Part shown: one piece after another, positions 48,348-57,106 of the stretch
How positions within the stretch are numbered: position 1 is the stretch's first letter
How the letters are laid out: every line of letters begins with the position of its first letter
From: Marinobacter sediminicola
GTDB lineage: Bacteria > Pseudomonadota > Gammaproteobacteria > Pseudomonadales > Oleiphilaceae
Assembly: GCF_031157525.1 (NCBI RefSeq)
Contig: NZ_JAVIXR010000013.1
Coordinates: 42,494 to 106,493 of the forward strand
DNA: 64,000 nucleotides
Direction of reading: 5' to 3'
Notes under the pieces: generated by a model
The model's database searches: none
The model's input: only the letters and a program-made list of their open reading frames with translations
What the model was told of the DNA's origin: nothing
Made by a program: the position numbers and the translations under genes

Positions 48348-49568
48348 TCAACCTGCGGTATGCGCTGCCACAATTTTCTGATCAAACAGGCGCCCGATTT
48401 CGGTGTTGCTCAGCCCGAGTGTTTCGGCAAGAATTTCTTCTGTGTGCTCACCCAGATGGGGCGCTCTGCGCACCGGCTCTTTTTCAACAGAGGTGAATCG
48501 CAGAGGATTGTCCGGCATCAAGTAGGTGCCGATACCCGGCTGTTCCACCATTTCAAACAATGGGTTATCAACTGAACAATCGCGATCGTTCTCCACCGCT
48601 TCTTTAACTGTCTGGTACTTGCCCCAGCACACCCCGCCGTTATCCAGCGCGGTTTGCACGTCTGAAAAATTGCGGGCTTTGAACCAGGGTTCCAATATCG
48701 AAGTAATCTCATCGCGGCCTTTGTAGCGATCCCCTTCCTGTTTGAAGTTGAAACCGGAGCGCGCCTCCAGTTCACCGATCTGGGTTTCCGTTTCCGTAAC
48801 ACTCACAATGGCCCGCCACTGGTTGGGGCTAACGCCAACGATCATGACCCGCTCGCCGTCTTTGCACTCGAAGTCGTGGCCATAAGTGCCGTAGATGTGA
48901 TTGCCAATGGCATCACGATCAGCATTGTTGATCATGGCCTCGGCGATATACCCCAGGTTACCCAGTGTTGCCCAGGCTACGTCTGCCAGAGCGATTTTTA
49001 TCAACTGACCTTCCCCAGTGCGGGAGCGGTGCCGCTCAGCCGCTAACAGTCCCAACGCAATCTGCTGGCCGGTAATCACATCCCAGGCAGGCATCGGGTT
49101 ATTCAAAGGCCCGGCTTTGCCATCTCCGGTCAGGGAAGGAAACCCGACCTTGCAGTTCACCGTATAGTCCAGTGCACTGCCGCCGTGGCGGTCGCCCGTG
49201 AGATTCAGGTAAATCAGGTCTTCACGGTGCTGGCGCAGGCGCTCATAGGCCATCCAGCCTTTCGCCGGGAAGTTAGTCAGGAACATGCCGGCCTGATCAC
49301 CAGGTGCTGCCACCAATCGGGTAAGCAACTCTTGGCCTTCAGGTTTACGGAAGTCCACCGCGATCGAACGCTTGCCCTTGTTCAGGCTGTGCCAGTAAAG
49401 GCTGCGCTGATCGGCGGTAACCGGCCACCGGTTGTAGTCAATGCCACCACCGATGGGATCAAAACGAATCACGTCGGCACCAAGCTGGGCCAGTGTCATG
49501 CCACCAGAAGGCGCGGCCACAAATGCACTGCCCTCAATTACCCTGAGTCCCGACAAGATGTTCTGCAT
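48348..49568 (-). CDS. mct: CaiB-fold CoA transferase, probable 2-methylfumaryl-CoA isomerase
   Basis: A 406-residue family III CoA transferase. The N-terminus (VIEGSAFVAAPSGGMTLAQL, then GADVIRFDPIGGGIDYNRWP), the middle (WDVITGQQIALGLLAAERHR, GEGQLIKIAL) and the end (FEMVEQPGIGTYLMP) resemble, from memory, Mct of the 3-hydroxypropionate bicycle. Mct moves CoA within mesaconate (C1 to C4 ester). It lies in the same operon as Mcd-like, FAS1-hydratase-like and CitE-like genes that would act before and after it. ATG 49568 is better spaced from CGGAG than ATG 49574. If not Mct, it is another CaiB/BaiF transferase. Confidence 0.72.
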   Translation of the reverse strand: MQNILSGLRVIEGSAFVAAPSGGMTLAQLGADVIRFDPIGGGIDYNRWPVTADQRSLYWHSLNKGKRSIAVDFRKPEGQELLTRLVAAPGDQAGMFLTNFPAKGWMAYERLRQHREDLIYLNLTGDRHGGSALDYTVNCKVGFPSLTGDGKAGPLNNPMPAWDVITGQQIALGLLAAERHRSRTGEGQLIKIALADVAWATLGNLGYIAEAMINNADRDAIGNHIYGTYGHDFECKDGERVMIVGVSPNQWRAIVSVTETETQIGELEARSGFNFKQEGDRYKGRDEITSILEPWFKARNFSDVQTALDNGGVCWGKYQTVKEAVENDRDCSVDNPLFEMVEQPGIGTYLMPDNPLRFTSVEKEPVRRAPHLGEHTEEILAETLGLSNTEIGRLFDQKIVAAHTAG

Positions 49569-49603
49569 ATCCATGCTCCGTGTTGATACGTTGTTGCAAA
49601 TGC

Positions 49604-50461
49604 TCAGCTAACTTCGGCGTAACCGTTGTTAATCACCACAATGTCGCGCTCTACAGAGCGACAGCGGAAGGCGATTTTGTTGCCGTCGCGCCACATTTCA
49701 GTGCGAATGGTTTCGCCCGGATAAACCGGTGCAGAGAAACGCACGCGCATACGATTCAGGCGCGCAGGATCGTAGTCGCACAAGGTTTTCAGCAGAGCAT
49801 GAGTCGCCACACCAAAGGTGCACAGACCATGAAGAATCGGCTTTTCGAACCCGGCCTGGCGCGCAACACTCGGTGAGGCGTGCAGGGGGTTATAGTCTCC
49901 GGACAAGCGGTAAATCAAAGCGGCCTGATCCAGAGTTGGCAGATCGCAGATCAGGTCTGGCTCACGCTCGGGAATCCGGTCTGGCGTTGCGCTGGAGGTA
50001 GATGGACCACCAAAGCCGCCATCACCCCGCGCCATGATGGTGCTGAGCAGTGTGCACAGATCTTCACCTGTTGCCTTGTCACGCACCACGCGCTCGGTAA
50101 CAACCAACGCACCGTTGCCTTCACCTTTATCAACAATCTCGGTGACCTTGGTGGTGGCTTCAACCACACCAGAGGCAGGCAGGGGCTTGTGGATGATGAA
50201 TTCCTGGCCTGCATGCAGAACCTTGACCCAATCAATACCCGTATCCGGCTCGCGCGCCCAGAAGCCTGGGTAGGCCAGCACAACAGACATGCTGGGCAGT
50301 GCCTTGAGGCCGTCTTCATACACAAACTGCAGGCAGTTTTCATTCAACGGGTCATTGCCCAAACCCACACCCAGCGCGTACAGCATGCTGTCTTTTTCGG
50401 TGTAATCGTGGGTCAGTGTTTCAAACTTGCGGTTAAGCAACTGTTCGTAATTGATTGCCAT
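49604..50461 (-). CDS. MaoC-type enoyl-CoA hydratase 2 (MFP2-like)
   Basis: A 285-residue double-hotdog enoyl-CoA hydratase 2, like the hydratase domain of peroxisomal multifunctional enzyme type 2. The N-terminal half has HDYTEKDSMLYALGVGLG; the C-terminal half carries YRLSGDYNPLHASPSVARQA with the Asp/His pair, and FEKPILHGLCTFG. It would hydrate trans-2-enoyl-CoA to the (3R)-hydroxyacyl-CoA, including 2-methyl-branched ones. Start 50461 (MAINYEQ) is favoured over 50500. It follows the SDR gene, mirroring the fused domains of MFP2. Confidence 0.87.
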   Translation of the reverse strand: MAINYEQLLNRKFETLTHDYTEKDSMLYALGVGLGNDPLNENCLQFVYEDGLKALPSMSVVLAYPGFWAREPDTGIDWVKVLHAGQEFIIHKPLPASGVVEATTKVTEIVDKGEGNGALVVTERVVRDKATGEDLCTLLSTIMARGDGGFGGPSTSSATPDRIPEREPDLICDLPTLDQAALIYRLSGDYNPLHASPSVARQAGFEKPILHGLCTFGVATHALLKTLCDYDPARLNRMRVRFSAPVYPGETIRTEMWRDGNKIAFRCRSVERDIVVINNGYAEVS

Positions 50462-50551
50462 GATGGGCTTCCTGTTAATAGGCCGGTACTGGCGCAGCAT
50501 CTCCGTGGATAAGCTGCGCCGTGCTCAGTCGTCAGATTCAGGTGGAGGGAA

Positions 50552-51472
50552 TCAGAACGGGTCCCAGCTGAAGACGTCAGCAGAGCGATCCAGCTTGTAG
50601 AAGTCGCTTTCAAATGCAGGCAACACACGGCTCAGAACGGTTTCCGGCGTCCAGCCTTCCAGGGTGTGGGCCGAACGCATGGGGCGTGGCTGACTGAACA
50701 GGAAAATTTCGTTGTTGCGCACGCCAAAGATCTGGCCGGTTACGTGCTTGGCAGCATCGCTGCACAGAGTGACTGCCAAAGTGGCAATCTTGTCTGGCGT
50801 CATCTGCTGAATCTTCGCAACGCGGGCTTTCTCTTCTTCGGTTTCTGTCGGGATGGTTCCGATCAGACGGCTCCAGGCAAAGGGCGCGATGCAGTTGGAG
50901 GTCACACCAAAGCGGTTCATATCCAGTGCCAATGACTTGGACAGCCCCATGATGCCGGCCTTGGCGGCAGCGTAGTTGGCCTGGCCAAAGTTGCCGATCA
51001 GACCAGAGGTAGACGTCATGTTTACAAAGGTACCGCTGCCCTGCTCGCGGAAGTGCGTAGCGGCTGCACGGCTGACGTTAAAGCTGCCTTTGAGGTGAAC
51101 CGCGATAACAGAATCCCAGTCGGCTTCCGACATTTTGTGGAAGATGCCATCGCGCAGGTTGCCGGCGTTGTTAACAACACCGTCGATGCGACCAAAAGTA
51201 TCGATGGCTGTCTGGATGATGTTATGGGCACCGTCCCAATCGGTCACACTGTCATAGTTGCTGACGGCTTCGCCGCCGGCCTTCTTGATCTCGCCAACCA
51301 CTTCATCAGCCGGCGTCTGATCACCACCGGAGCCATCTCCCGCACCACCCAGGTCGTTTACAACCACTTTGGCGCCATGCTCGGCCAACATAATTGAGGT
51401 CGCACGACCAATGCCACGACCGCCACCGGTAACAACGATGACTTTACCTTCCAATAACTTTGAATCGCTCAT
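50552..51472 (-). CDS. SDR 3-hydroxyacyl-CoA dehydrogenase (17beta-HSD4/MFP2-like)
   Basis: A 306-residue short-chain dehydrogenase. Motifs: TGGGRGIG (NAD binding, about 14-21), AKVVVNDLGG characteristic of the MFP2 dehydrogenase domain, NNAGNLRDG, the Ser in MTSTSGLIGNFGQ and catalytic YAAAK. The extra C-terminal 50 residues (SQPRPMRSAHTLEGWTPETV) also fit MFP2-like proteins. It would oxidise (3R)-hydroxyacyl-CoA to 3-oxoacyl-CoA. Start 51472 (MSDSKLLEG) is preferred over 51508. It pairs with the hydratase 2 gene downstream. Confidence 0.87.
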   Translation of the reverse strand: MSDSKLLEGKVIVVTGGGRGIGRATSIMLAEHGAKVVVNDLGGAGDGSGGDQTPADEVVGEIKKAGGEAVSNYDSVTDWDGAHNIIQTAIDTFGRIDGVVNNAGNLRDGIFHKMSEADWDSVIAVHLKGSFNVSRAAATHFREQGSGTFVNMTSTSGLIGNFGQANYAAAKAGIMGLSKSLALDMNRFGVTSNCIAPFAWSRLIGTIPTETEEEKARVAKIQQMTPDKIATLAVTLCSDAAKHVTGQIFGVRNNEIFLFSQPRPMRSAHTLEGWTPETVLSRVLPAFESDFYKLDRSADVFSWDPF

Positions 51473-51513
51473 AATAGGCTCCGCTTGCTTAAGCTTGTTT
51501 TCGTTCAAGGTTT

Positions 51514-53217
51514 TTACTTCGCCTGTGCTCTGGTGACCAGATCACGGGCAATTACTTTCAGCGCCAGGGTTTCTTCGGCGCCTTCGAAGATGGACAGCAC
51601 ACGGGCATCCACGAAGTAGCGGCTGACATCGCTTTCTTCGGCGTAACCCATGCCGCCATGAATTTGCATAGCCTCCCGGCTCACCCATTCTGCCGCACGG
51701 CAAGAGAAGAGCTTGACCAGGCTGGCTTCCATCTGCCCTTTGCCTTCATCCATCAACCGGGCTACCGCGTAGGTAAACTGGCGTGAGGCAATAAGGGTTG
51801 AGAACATCCGCGCCAGCTTGACCTGGGTCAGCTGATACGCGCCCACCGGCTTGCCAAACACCTTGCGTTCACCGGCGTACTGCAGGCCCTTTTCACAGGC
51901 TGCCTGCATCACACCGGATGCTCTCGCTGCCGTCTGGATACGACCACCGGCAAATCCGGACATGGTGAAATAGAAACCCTTGCCCTGGCCTTTTTCCTCA
52001 CCAATGAGGTGGTCCGCCGCCACAAAGTAGTCTTCAAAGAAGACATCGTAAGAATGCATGCCGCGGTAGCCCAAGGTGGCAATGGCCTTGCCGGAGATCT
52101 TGCCGCCAGACGGTTGCTGGTGGTCAAACTCGTGGCCAGCAGCTGCGGGCTTTTCCACCAAAAACAGGCTCAGACCTTTGTGTCCAAGGCTCATATCCGG
52201 CTCGGTTCTGGCGATAACCACCAGCAACTCTGCCTTGCCGGCAAAGGTGCACCAGGTTTTGCTGCCGTTGAGCACCCAGCCACCTTCGGTAGGGGTTGCA
52301 CGCAAGCCAAGGGATGCCACATCCGAACCATGGTTGGGCTCTGTAATGGCAATGGCACAAAGGGTTTCACCCGATGCCAGGCGCGGCAGCCACTTTTGCT
52401 GCTGGGCTTCGGTACCGCCACTAAGCAATGCTTTGGCGGCAATTTCAGGGCGGGTTATCAGGCTACCCGCAGCGCCCAAAGAGGCTCTGGACAGTTCTTC
52501 TGTCACCACGATCATGCTCAAGCTATCGTCGTGGTCGTCAGGCTGCAGGCCACCAAAGCGCTCGGGAATGCTGATGCCAAAGCTGCCCAATTCCGCAGCG
52601 GGCTTCAGGATTTCATCGGGAATATCGAGGTCGTGACGGTGGATTTTCTCCGCCAGTGGCATGACCACATCAGTGGCAAACCGGGCGAAGGTTTCCCGTA
52701 CCATCTCCTTATCGTCGTCCAGCAGGGCGGGCAGGTAGAGGCTGCCCCGGGATGACAACTGTTCTCCCAGAGCGGCCAGATACCCGGCACTGCCGAAGTT
52801 ATTGATGAATGAGCTCAGCTCGGCATCGCTGTAAAGAGCCAGCACGGAAGCACGTTCAATGCCGGCATCATCCGCCAGCGCCAGCAGGCGCTGCATGACT
52901 TTCTGCAGGGCTTCCGCATTGAACGCCAGGGCCACAGTCAGTGCCAATGAGTCCTGTTGCTGTGCCTTTTCCGCATAGCGGTTTACGGCATCGGCAGCGC
53001 TCAGCTCCGCGACACAAAAGGCGAGCTCGTAGCACGACAGCTGATGATCATCGAGACGCTCCGAGTTTATCCGGCCGTCAACACTGCACAGCGTGTTGAG
53101 CCGCCCCAAAGCCCGATCAACAAGCTCCCGGGCTTTGCCCAGATACCGGTCGGCTACCACTAGCGAATTTGTCGCGTTCATAATGCTCTCACTCACATGC
53201 TTGCTGCTGGCGTTCAT
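51514..53217 (-). CDS. mcd: Acyl-CoA dehydrogenase with N-terminal extension, probable methylsuccinyl-CoA dehydrogenase
   Basis: A 567-residue acyl-CoA dehydrogenase: the catalytic part (about 165-560) is preceded by a helical extension of about 160 residues, the hallmark of methylsuccinyl-CoA dehydrogenase (Mcd) of the ethylmalonyl-CoA pathway. Family-like stretches are FGISIPERFGG, TEELSRASLGAAGSL, IATLGYRGMHSYDVFFEDY, GGRIQTAARASGVMQAA and IHGGMGYAEESDVSRYFVDA, with Glu in SIFEGAEE. It would oxidise (2S)-methylsuccinyl-CoA to mesaconyl-C1-CoA. The Mct-like gene downstream supports this. A second ATG, 12 codons in, is possible. Confidence 0.75.
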   Translation of the reverse strand: MNASSKHVSESIMNATNSLVVADRYLGKARELVDRALGRLNTLCSVDGRINSERLDDHQLSCYELAFCVAELSAADAVNRYAEKAQQQDSLALTVALAFNAEALQKVMQRLLALADDAGIERASVLALYSDAELSSFINNFGSAGYLAALGEQLSSRGSLYLPALLDDDKEMVRETFARFATDVVMPLAEKIHRHDLDIPDEILKPAAELGSFGISIPERFGGLQPDDHDDSLSMIVVTEELSRASLGAAGSLITRPEIAAKALLSGGTEAQQQKWLPRLASGETLCAIAITEPNHGSDVASLGLRATPTEGGWVLNGSKTWCTFAGKAELLVVIARTEPDMSLGHKGLSLFLVEKPAAAGHEFDHQQPSGGKISGKAIATLGYRGMHSYDVFFEDYFVAADHLIGEEKGQGKGFYFTMSGFAGGRIQTAARASGVMQAACEKGLQYAGERKVFGKPVGAYQLTQVKLARMFSTLIASRQFTYAVARLMDEGKGQMEASLVKLFSCRAAEWVSREAMQIHGGMGYAEESDVSRYFVDARVLSIFEGAEETLALKVIARDLVTRAQAK

Positions 53218-53249
53218 CGTTCAACCTTTTGTCTCCAGTCGGCTTTGCC

Positions 53250-54452
53250 TTACTTTTCGTACCGACCGATGATGGAAATACTGCAGATATTCTGGTGCGG
53301 GAACCCACCCAGGTTGTGGTTCAGGCCCATACGTGGATCTGCCAACTGTCGGTCACCAGCCCGGCCACTGAACTGCAGGTAGTTCTCGTAGATCATCCGC
53401 AGTCCGGAAGCGCCTATCGGGTGACCGAAGCACTTGAGCCCGCCATCAATCTGGCAGGGGATACGGCCGTCAGCATCAAAGTCACCGTTGAGCACATCGC
53501 GCACGGCTTGCCCTTCTTCTGACAATTGCAGGTCTTCCATGGTCACCAGCTCAGTAATCGAGAAGCAGTCGTGCACTTCTGTCATGCTGATTTCTTCACG
53601 GGGGTTCTTGATGCCGGCTTCGTCGTAGGCACGCTGAGCCGCAATGCGGGTTGTCTTCAGGTAGGAACCATCCCAATCGCCGTAACCTGCCTCGTATCCG
53701 TTAGAAGCTGCCAGTTGCAGAGCCTTGACCGATACCAGGTCGGAATTTTTCAAACGTGCGGCTATCTCAGGTGTTGTTACAATTGCGCAGGCCGCACCGT
53801 CACTCACACCACAGCAGTCAAACAGGCCGATGGGGTCTGCAATGTTGGGCGCATTCATGGCCTGCTCAATGGTGATTTCACGCTGCAAGTGCGCTTTCGG
53901 GTTTTTCGCCCCGTTGGCGTGGCTCTTTACCGAAATATGCGCCATGGCACGCTTCAGATCGTCCTTATCGATACCGTGCTTGGCGCGATAGCCTGAGGCC
54001 AGCTGCGCAAAAGCACCGGGAGCTGACACGTTCGGCCAGAACATATCGTTCTCAACACCGCGAGTACGCTGGGGCAAACCGCCGTAGCCGATGTCTTTCA
54101 ATTTCTCGACGCCCAGCGCCAAAGCTATGTCGCAGGCACCGGATGCCACCGCATAAACCGCACCCCGGAACGCTTCGGTTCCGGTGGCGCACATATTTTC
54201 AACTTTGGTCACCGCGATGTTCGGCAAACGCAGGGCGATGGACAGCGGCAAGCCGCTCGGCCCTACGTTGTGTGCATCCATTCCCGCGCCGAACCAGGCT
54301 GCCTGGATCTCACTCTTGTCGATGCCCGCATCTGCAATGCACTCTTCGAATGCTTCCGCCATCAGGTCTGCAGGACTGCAATCCCAGCGCTCGCCAAACT
54401 TGCTGCAACCCATTCCCAGAATCACAACTTTATCTTTGATTCCACTAGCCAT
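53250..54452 (-). CDS. SCPx-type thiolase
   Basis: A 400-residue thiolase of the SCP-x/acetyl-CoA acetyltransferase-like branch: N-terminal VVILGMGCSKFGERWD, nucleophile Cys in VENMCATGTEAFRGAVYAVA, MTEVHDCFSITEL, and KCFGHPIGASGLRM with the His. SCPx-type thiolases cleave 3-oxo-2-methylacyl-CoA, releasing propionyl-CoA, and related Ltp proteins do retro-aldol cleavage with DUF35 partners. A DUF35-containing protein is encoded 28 bp upstream, so a complex is likely. ATG 54452 is better spaced from AAGGTG than ATG 54458. Confidence 0.83.
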   Translation of the reverse strand: MASGIKDKVVILGMGCSKFGERWDCSPADLMAEAFEECIADAGIDKSEIQAAWFGAGMDAHNVGPSGLPLSIALRLPNIAVTKVENMCATGTEAFRGAVYAVASGACDIALALGVEKLKDIGYGGLPQRTRGVENDMFWPNVSAPGAFAQLASGYRAKHGIDKDDLKRAMAHISVKSHANGAKNPKAHLQREITIEQAMNAPNIADPIGLFDCCGVSDGAACAIVTTPEIAARLKNSDLVSVKALQLAASNGYEAGYGDWDGSYLKTTRIAAQRAYDEAGIKNPREEISMTEVHDCFSITELVTMEDLQLSEEGQAVRDVLNGDFDADGRIPCQIDGGLKCFGHPIGASGLRMIYENYLQFSGRAGDRQLADPRMGLNHNLGGFPHQNICSISIIGRYEK

Positions 54453-54480
54453 TTTCATTCACCTTGTCTTAGCGCGTGTA

Positions 54481-55929
54481 TTACTGCTGCGATGGAATAG
54501 CTTTCCAGAAGTACTTCCGGAAACCGCGTTGGTTATCGAACTGTTTGATCCGGAAGTGCGACGTTACCGTCACGCCGGATTCCACTGTTCCTTCTTCAAC
54601 CTCGGTGAAATCCATCATCAGGCGACCACCACCTTCAAACTCGACCAGTCCGAAATAGGCCGGTGGGTTCCAGTCAAACGTCAACCGGTCTGCCGTCCAG
54701 GTCTTGATCCGGCCTGGCACCTGAGACAACGCGTAATCATCCTGGCTGTGCAGGGCGCCGCACTCGGTGTTAACACAGTAGTTTTCTTTCGGGATCTGGA
54801 TGGTGTTGCACTCGCGGCACTTGCCACCGATGAACCCATTGAGCAGATCCTTCTTGCGGTACATCGCTGCCAGATAACTCTGCTTGTCCAGCTCGCCGCG
54901 TTTTCCGATATCACGCTCAACCAGGTTGTTAAAGCTCAGGAAGCGGTTGTAGTTGGTTTCCGGGCGACGCTTTTCCAACGCTCCGTTAAAGCCGGTTTTT
55001 GGACGCCGCGAGGCAATCGCATCAGTAACACGGAACAACACGGCATCAGTGCCTTGTCCAAACCCGGCCAGCAGCACCAGGTCACCGGCGTTGGCTTTAT
55101 CAAGAACCGCAGTCAGCAACAGGATCGGATGCGCGGCACCCGCCACTCCCAGGTTGTTGATGTGGCTGTCTACTACTGCGTCAGCAGCAATACCCAGAGC
55201 TTTGGCAACAGCACCTGGCGTGCGAGCCTGGTCCGATGGCAACACAAAGTGCGCAATGTCGGCGGCTTTGATGCCAGTGTTTTCGAACAATTCGTTAACC
55301 GCAGCCGGCACGCTGTTCAGATAGCCTTCGTCACGAATCCAGCGCTCTTCCCAGTCGTAGTTGAAGGTTGCATCTTCACCACGGTAATGGTCGACAAAGT
55401 CGTCCGCGAAGCAGGCACTGCCCAGGTACTCGGCGATAACGCCCTGAGAACCAACACCCAATGCGGCAGCCCCATCACCCCACAACATTTCCTGACGAGA
55501 ACCACACATGGTGCGACGGTGCTCAGATGCCACCAACAGCGCGGAACTGTCATCCTTGCCACCGGCTTCCAGGAGGCTGATCAGAGCTGTAGTTGCTGCG
55601 CGCTGTGATGCCGTTACATCCATAGTGCGCAAGCGGTTACCCAGGTTCAGGGCTTCGCTGATCACCACAGAGTTCTGCCGATCCAGAAACGGTACGGTGG
55701 TTGATGCCAGGCACAGAGACTTGATGGTTTCCCGGTCAAGCACCGTCAGGCAGTCCTGTGCGGCTTCGACCGCCATGGTGATGGTATCTTCATCCCAGTT
55801 GCACATGCTGCGCTCGCCTTTGGCGAGACCGCGAAGGCTGGCGTCAAACCAGTCGTTGGCATCCGCAATGGCACTTTTTTGCAGGCGGCTGCGAGGAACG
55901 TAGGCGCCGTAAGCAGTAATCCCGAACAT
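54481..55929 (-). CDS. HMG-CoA synthase-like protein fused to DUF35 zinc-ribbon/OB domain
   Basis: A 482-residue fusion. Residues 1-335 have the thiolase/KAS III/HMG-CoA-synthase fold (MFGITAYGAYVPRSRL, WGDGAAALGVG, SHINNLGVAGAAHPILLL). Residues about 350-480 form a DUF35 module with zinc-ribbon Cys371, Cys374, Cys385 and Cys390 and an OB part. The catalytic-Cys position appears to be Ser108 (DVTASQRAATTAL) and the usual His-Pro motif reads VLPSD, so normal condensation chemistry is doubtful. Thiolase and DUF35 proteins form known HMGS or aldolase complexes; here it likely pairs with the SCPx thiolase. RBS lies before ATG 55929. Confidence 0.78.
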   Translation of the reverse strand: MFGITAYGAYVPRSRLQKSAIADANDWFDASLRGLAKGERSMCNWDEDTITMAVEAAQDCLTVLDRETIKSLCLASTTVPFLDRQNSVVISEALNLGNRLRTMDVTASQRAATTALISLLEAGGKDDSSALLVASEHRRTMCGSRQEMLWGDGAAALGVGSQGVIAEYLGSACFADDFVDHYRGEDATFNYDWEERWIRDEGYLNSVPAAVNELFENTGIKAADIAHFVLPSDQARTPGAVAKALGIAADAVVDSHINNLGVAGAAHPILLLTAVLDKANAGDLVLLAGFGQGTDAVLFRVTDAIASRRPKTGFNGALEKRRPETNYNRFLSFNNLVERDIGKRGELDKQSYLAAMYRKKDLLNGFIGGKCRECNTIQIPKENYCVNTECGALHSQDDYALSQVPGRIKTWTADRLTFDWNPPAYFGLVEFEGGGRLMMDFTEVEEGTVESGVTVTSHFRIKQFDNQRGFRKYFWKAIPSQQ

Positions 55930-55960
55930 ATGATTGTTTCCTCTTTAGCTAGGCCAGTGA

Positions 55961-57106
55961 TTAGAGTGTGCGCGCAATAAGCAGCTTCATGATTTCACTC
56001 GCACCGCCATAAATACGACGAACCCTTGCGTCTACAAACGCCCGCGAAATCGGGTATTCCTTCATATATCCGTATCCGCCAAAGAACTGCAGGCACTTAT
56101 CAACCACCCGGCCTTCGTTCTCTGTTGTCCACAGCTTGGCCATGGCGCCCTCTTCAGGAGTCAAAGTGCCTTCGTTAGCTTTCACCAGGCACTGATCGAG
56201 GAAGGCCCAGCCTACGGTCAGATCGGTTTTCAGGTCAGCCAGGGTGAACTGGGTGTTCTGGAAATCGAGCAGAGTCTGGCCAAATGCCTTGCGCTCTTTT
56301 ACGTACTCAGTGGTGAGGTCGAATGCACGCTGGGCTTCAGCCTGTGCCCGGCAAGCAATGGTGATTCGCTCACGGGGCAATTCACGCATCATGATGGCGA
56401 AGCCTTCGCCTTCATTGCCCACCAGGTTAGTTACAGGTACACGTACATCCTGGAAGAACAGTTCGGAGGTATCCGCGGCTTTCTGTCCGATCTTGTCCAG
56501 GTTACGACCCTTTTCAAAACCAGGGCGATCTGCTTCAACAATAATCAGGCTGATGCCCTTGGCGCCTTTGCTGGGATCTGTAGAACAGGCCAACAGGCAA
56601 AAGTCGCAGTTCTGACCATTAGTGATAAAGGTCTTCTGGCCGTTGATAACGTATTCGTCGCCGTCACGAACCGCAGTGGTGCGCATGGCTTTCAGGTCAC
56701 TGCCGCAACCGGGCTCTGTGAGGCCAATCGAGGCAATGCTTTCTGCCGTTACCATGCGTGGCAGCCAGTATTTTTTCTGCTCTTCAGTGCCTGCGTGCAA
56801 CAGGTAGTAGGCGACGATGTCGGCCTGTACCGAGAACCCGACGCTGGCGCCACCAATGGCGTAACCGGTTTCTTCCGAGAAAATCATGTTGTAAAGGAAG
56901 TCTGCACCCGGGCCGCCGTATTCTTCCGGCACGCCGCAGCACAAGAACCCGTTTGCGCCGGCCTTTTCCCAAAACGAACGGGGCATAATTTCGTCTTTTT
57001 CCCACTGGTCGATATTGGGCTCCAGCTCTTCCCGGAAAAAGCGCCGCGCGTTCGTGCGGAACAGCTCATGGTCACTGGAATAGACAGCTCTGTTTTCAAT
57101 AGTCAT
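55961..57106 (-). CDS. Acyl-CoA dehydrogenase
   Basis: A 381-residue homotetramer-type dehydrogenase with all usual parts: IGLTEPGCGSDLKAMRTTAV, VINGQKTFITNGQNCDFCLL, KERKAFGQTLLDFQNTQF, FFGGYGYMKEYPISRAFVDA and the Glu in IYGGASEIMKLLIARTL. It would act on a medium or branched acyl-CoA and reduce ETF, whose beta subunit gene begins at the right edge. Its start overlaps the stop of the CitE-like gene by one base (TAATG), showing translational coupling. Confidence 0.87.
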   Translation of the reverse strand: MTIENRAVYSSDHELFRTNARRFFREELEPNIDQWEKDEIMPRSFWEKAGANGFLCCGVPEEYGGPGADFLYNMIFSEETGYAIGGASVGFSVQADIVAYYLLHAGTEEQKKYWLPRMVTAESIASIGLTEPGCGSDLKAMRTTAVRDGDEYVINGQKTFITNGQNCDFCLLACSTDPSKGAKGISLIIVEADRPGFEKGRNLDKIGQKAADTSELFFQDVRVPVTNLVGNEGEGFAIMMRELPRERITIACRAQAEAQRAFDLTTEYVKERKAFGQTLLDFQNTQFTLADLKTDLTVGWAFLDQCLVKANEGTLTPEEGAMAKLWTTENEGRVVDKCLQFFGGYGYMKEYPISRAFVDARVRRIYGGASEIMKLLIARTL

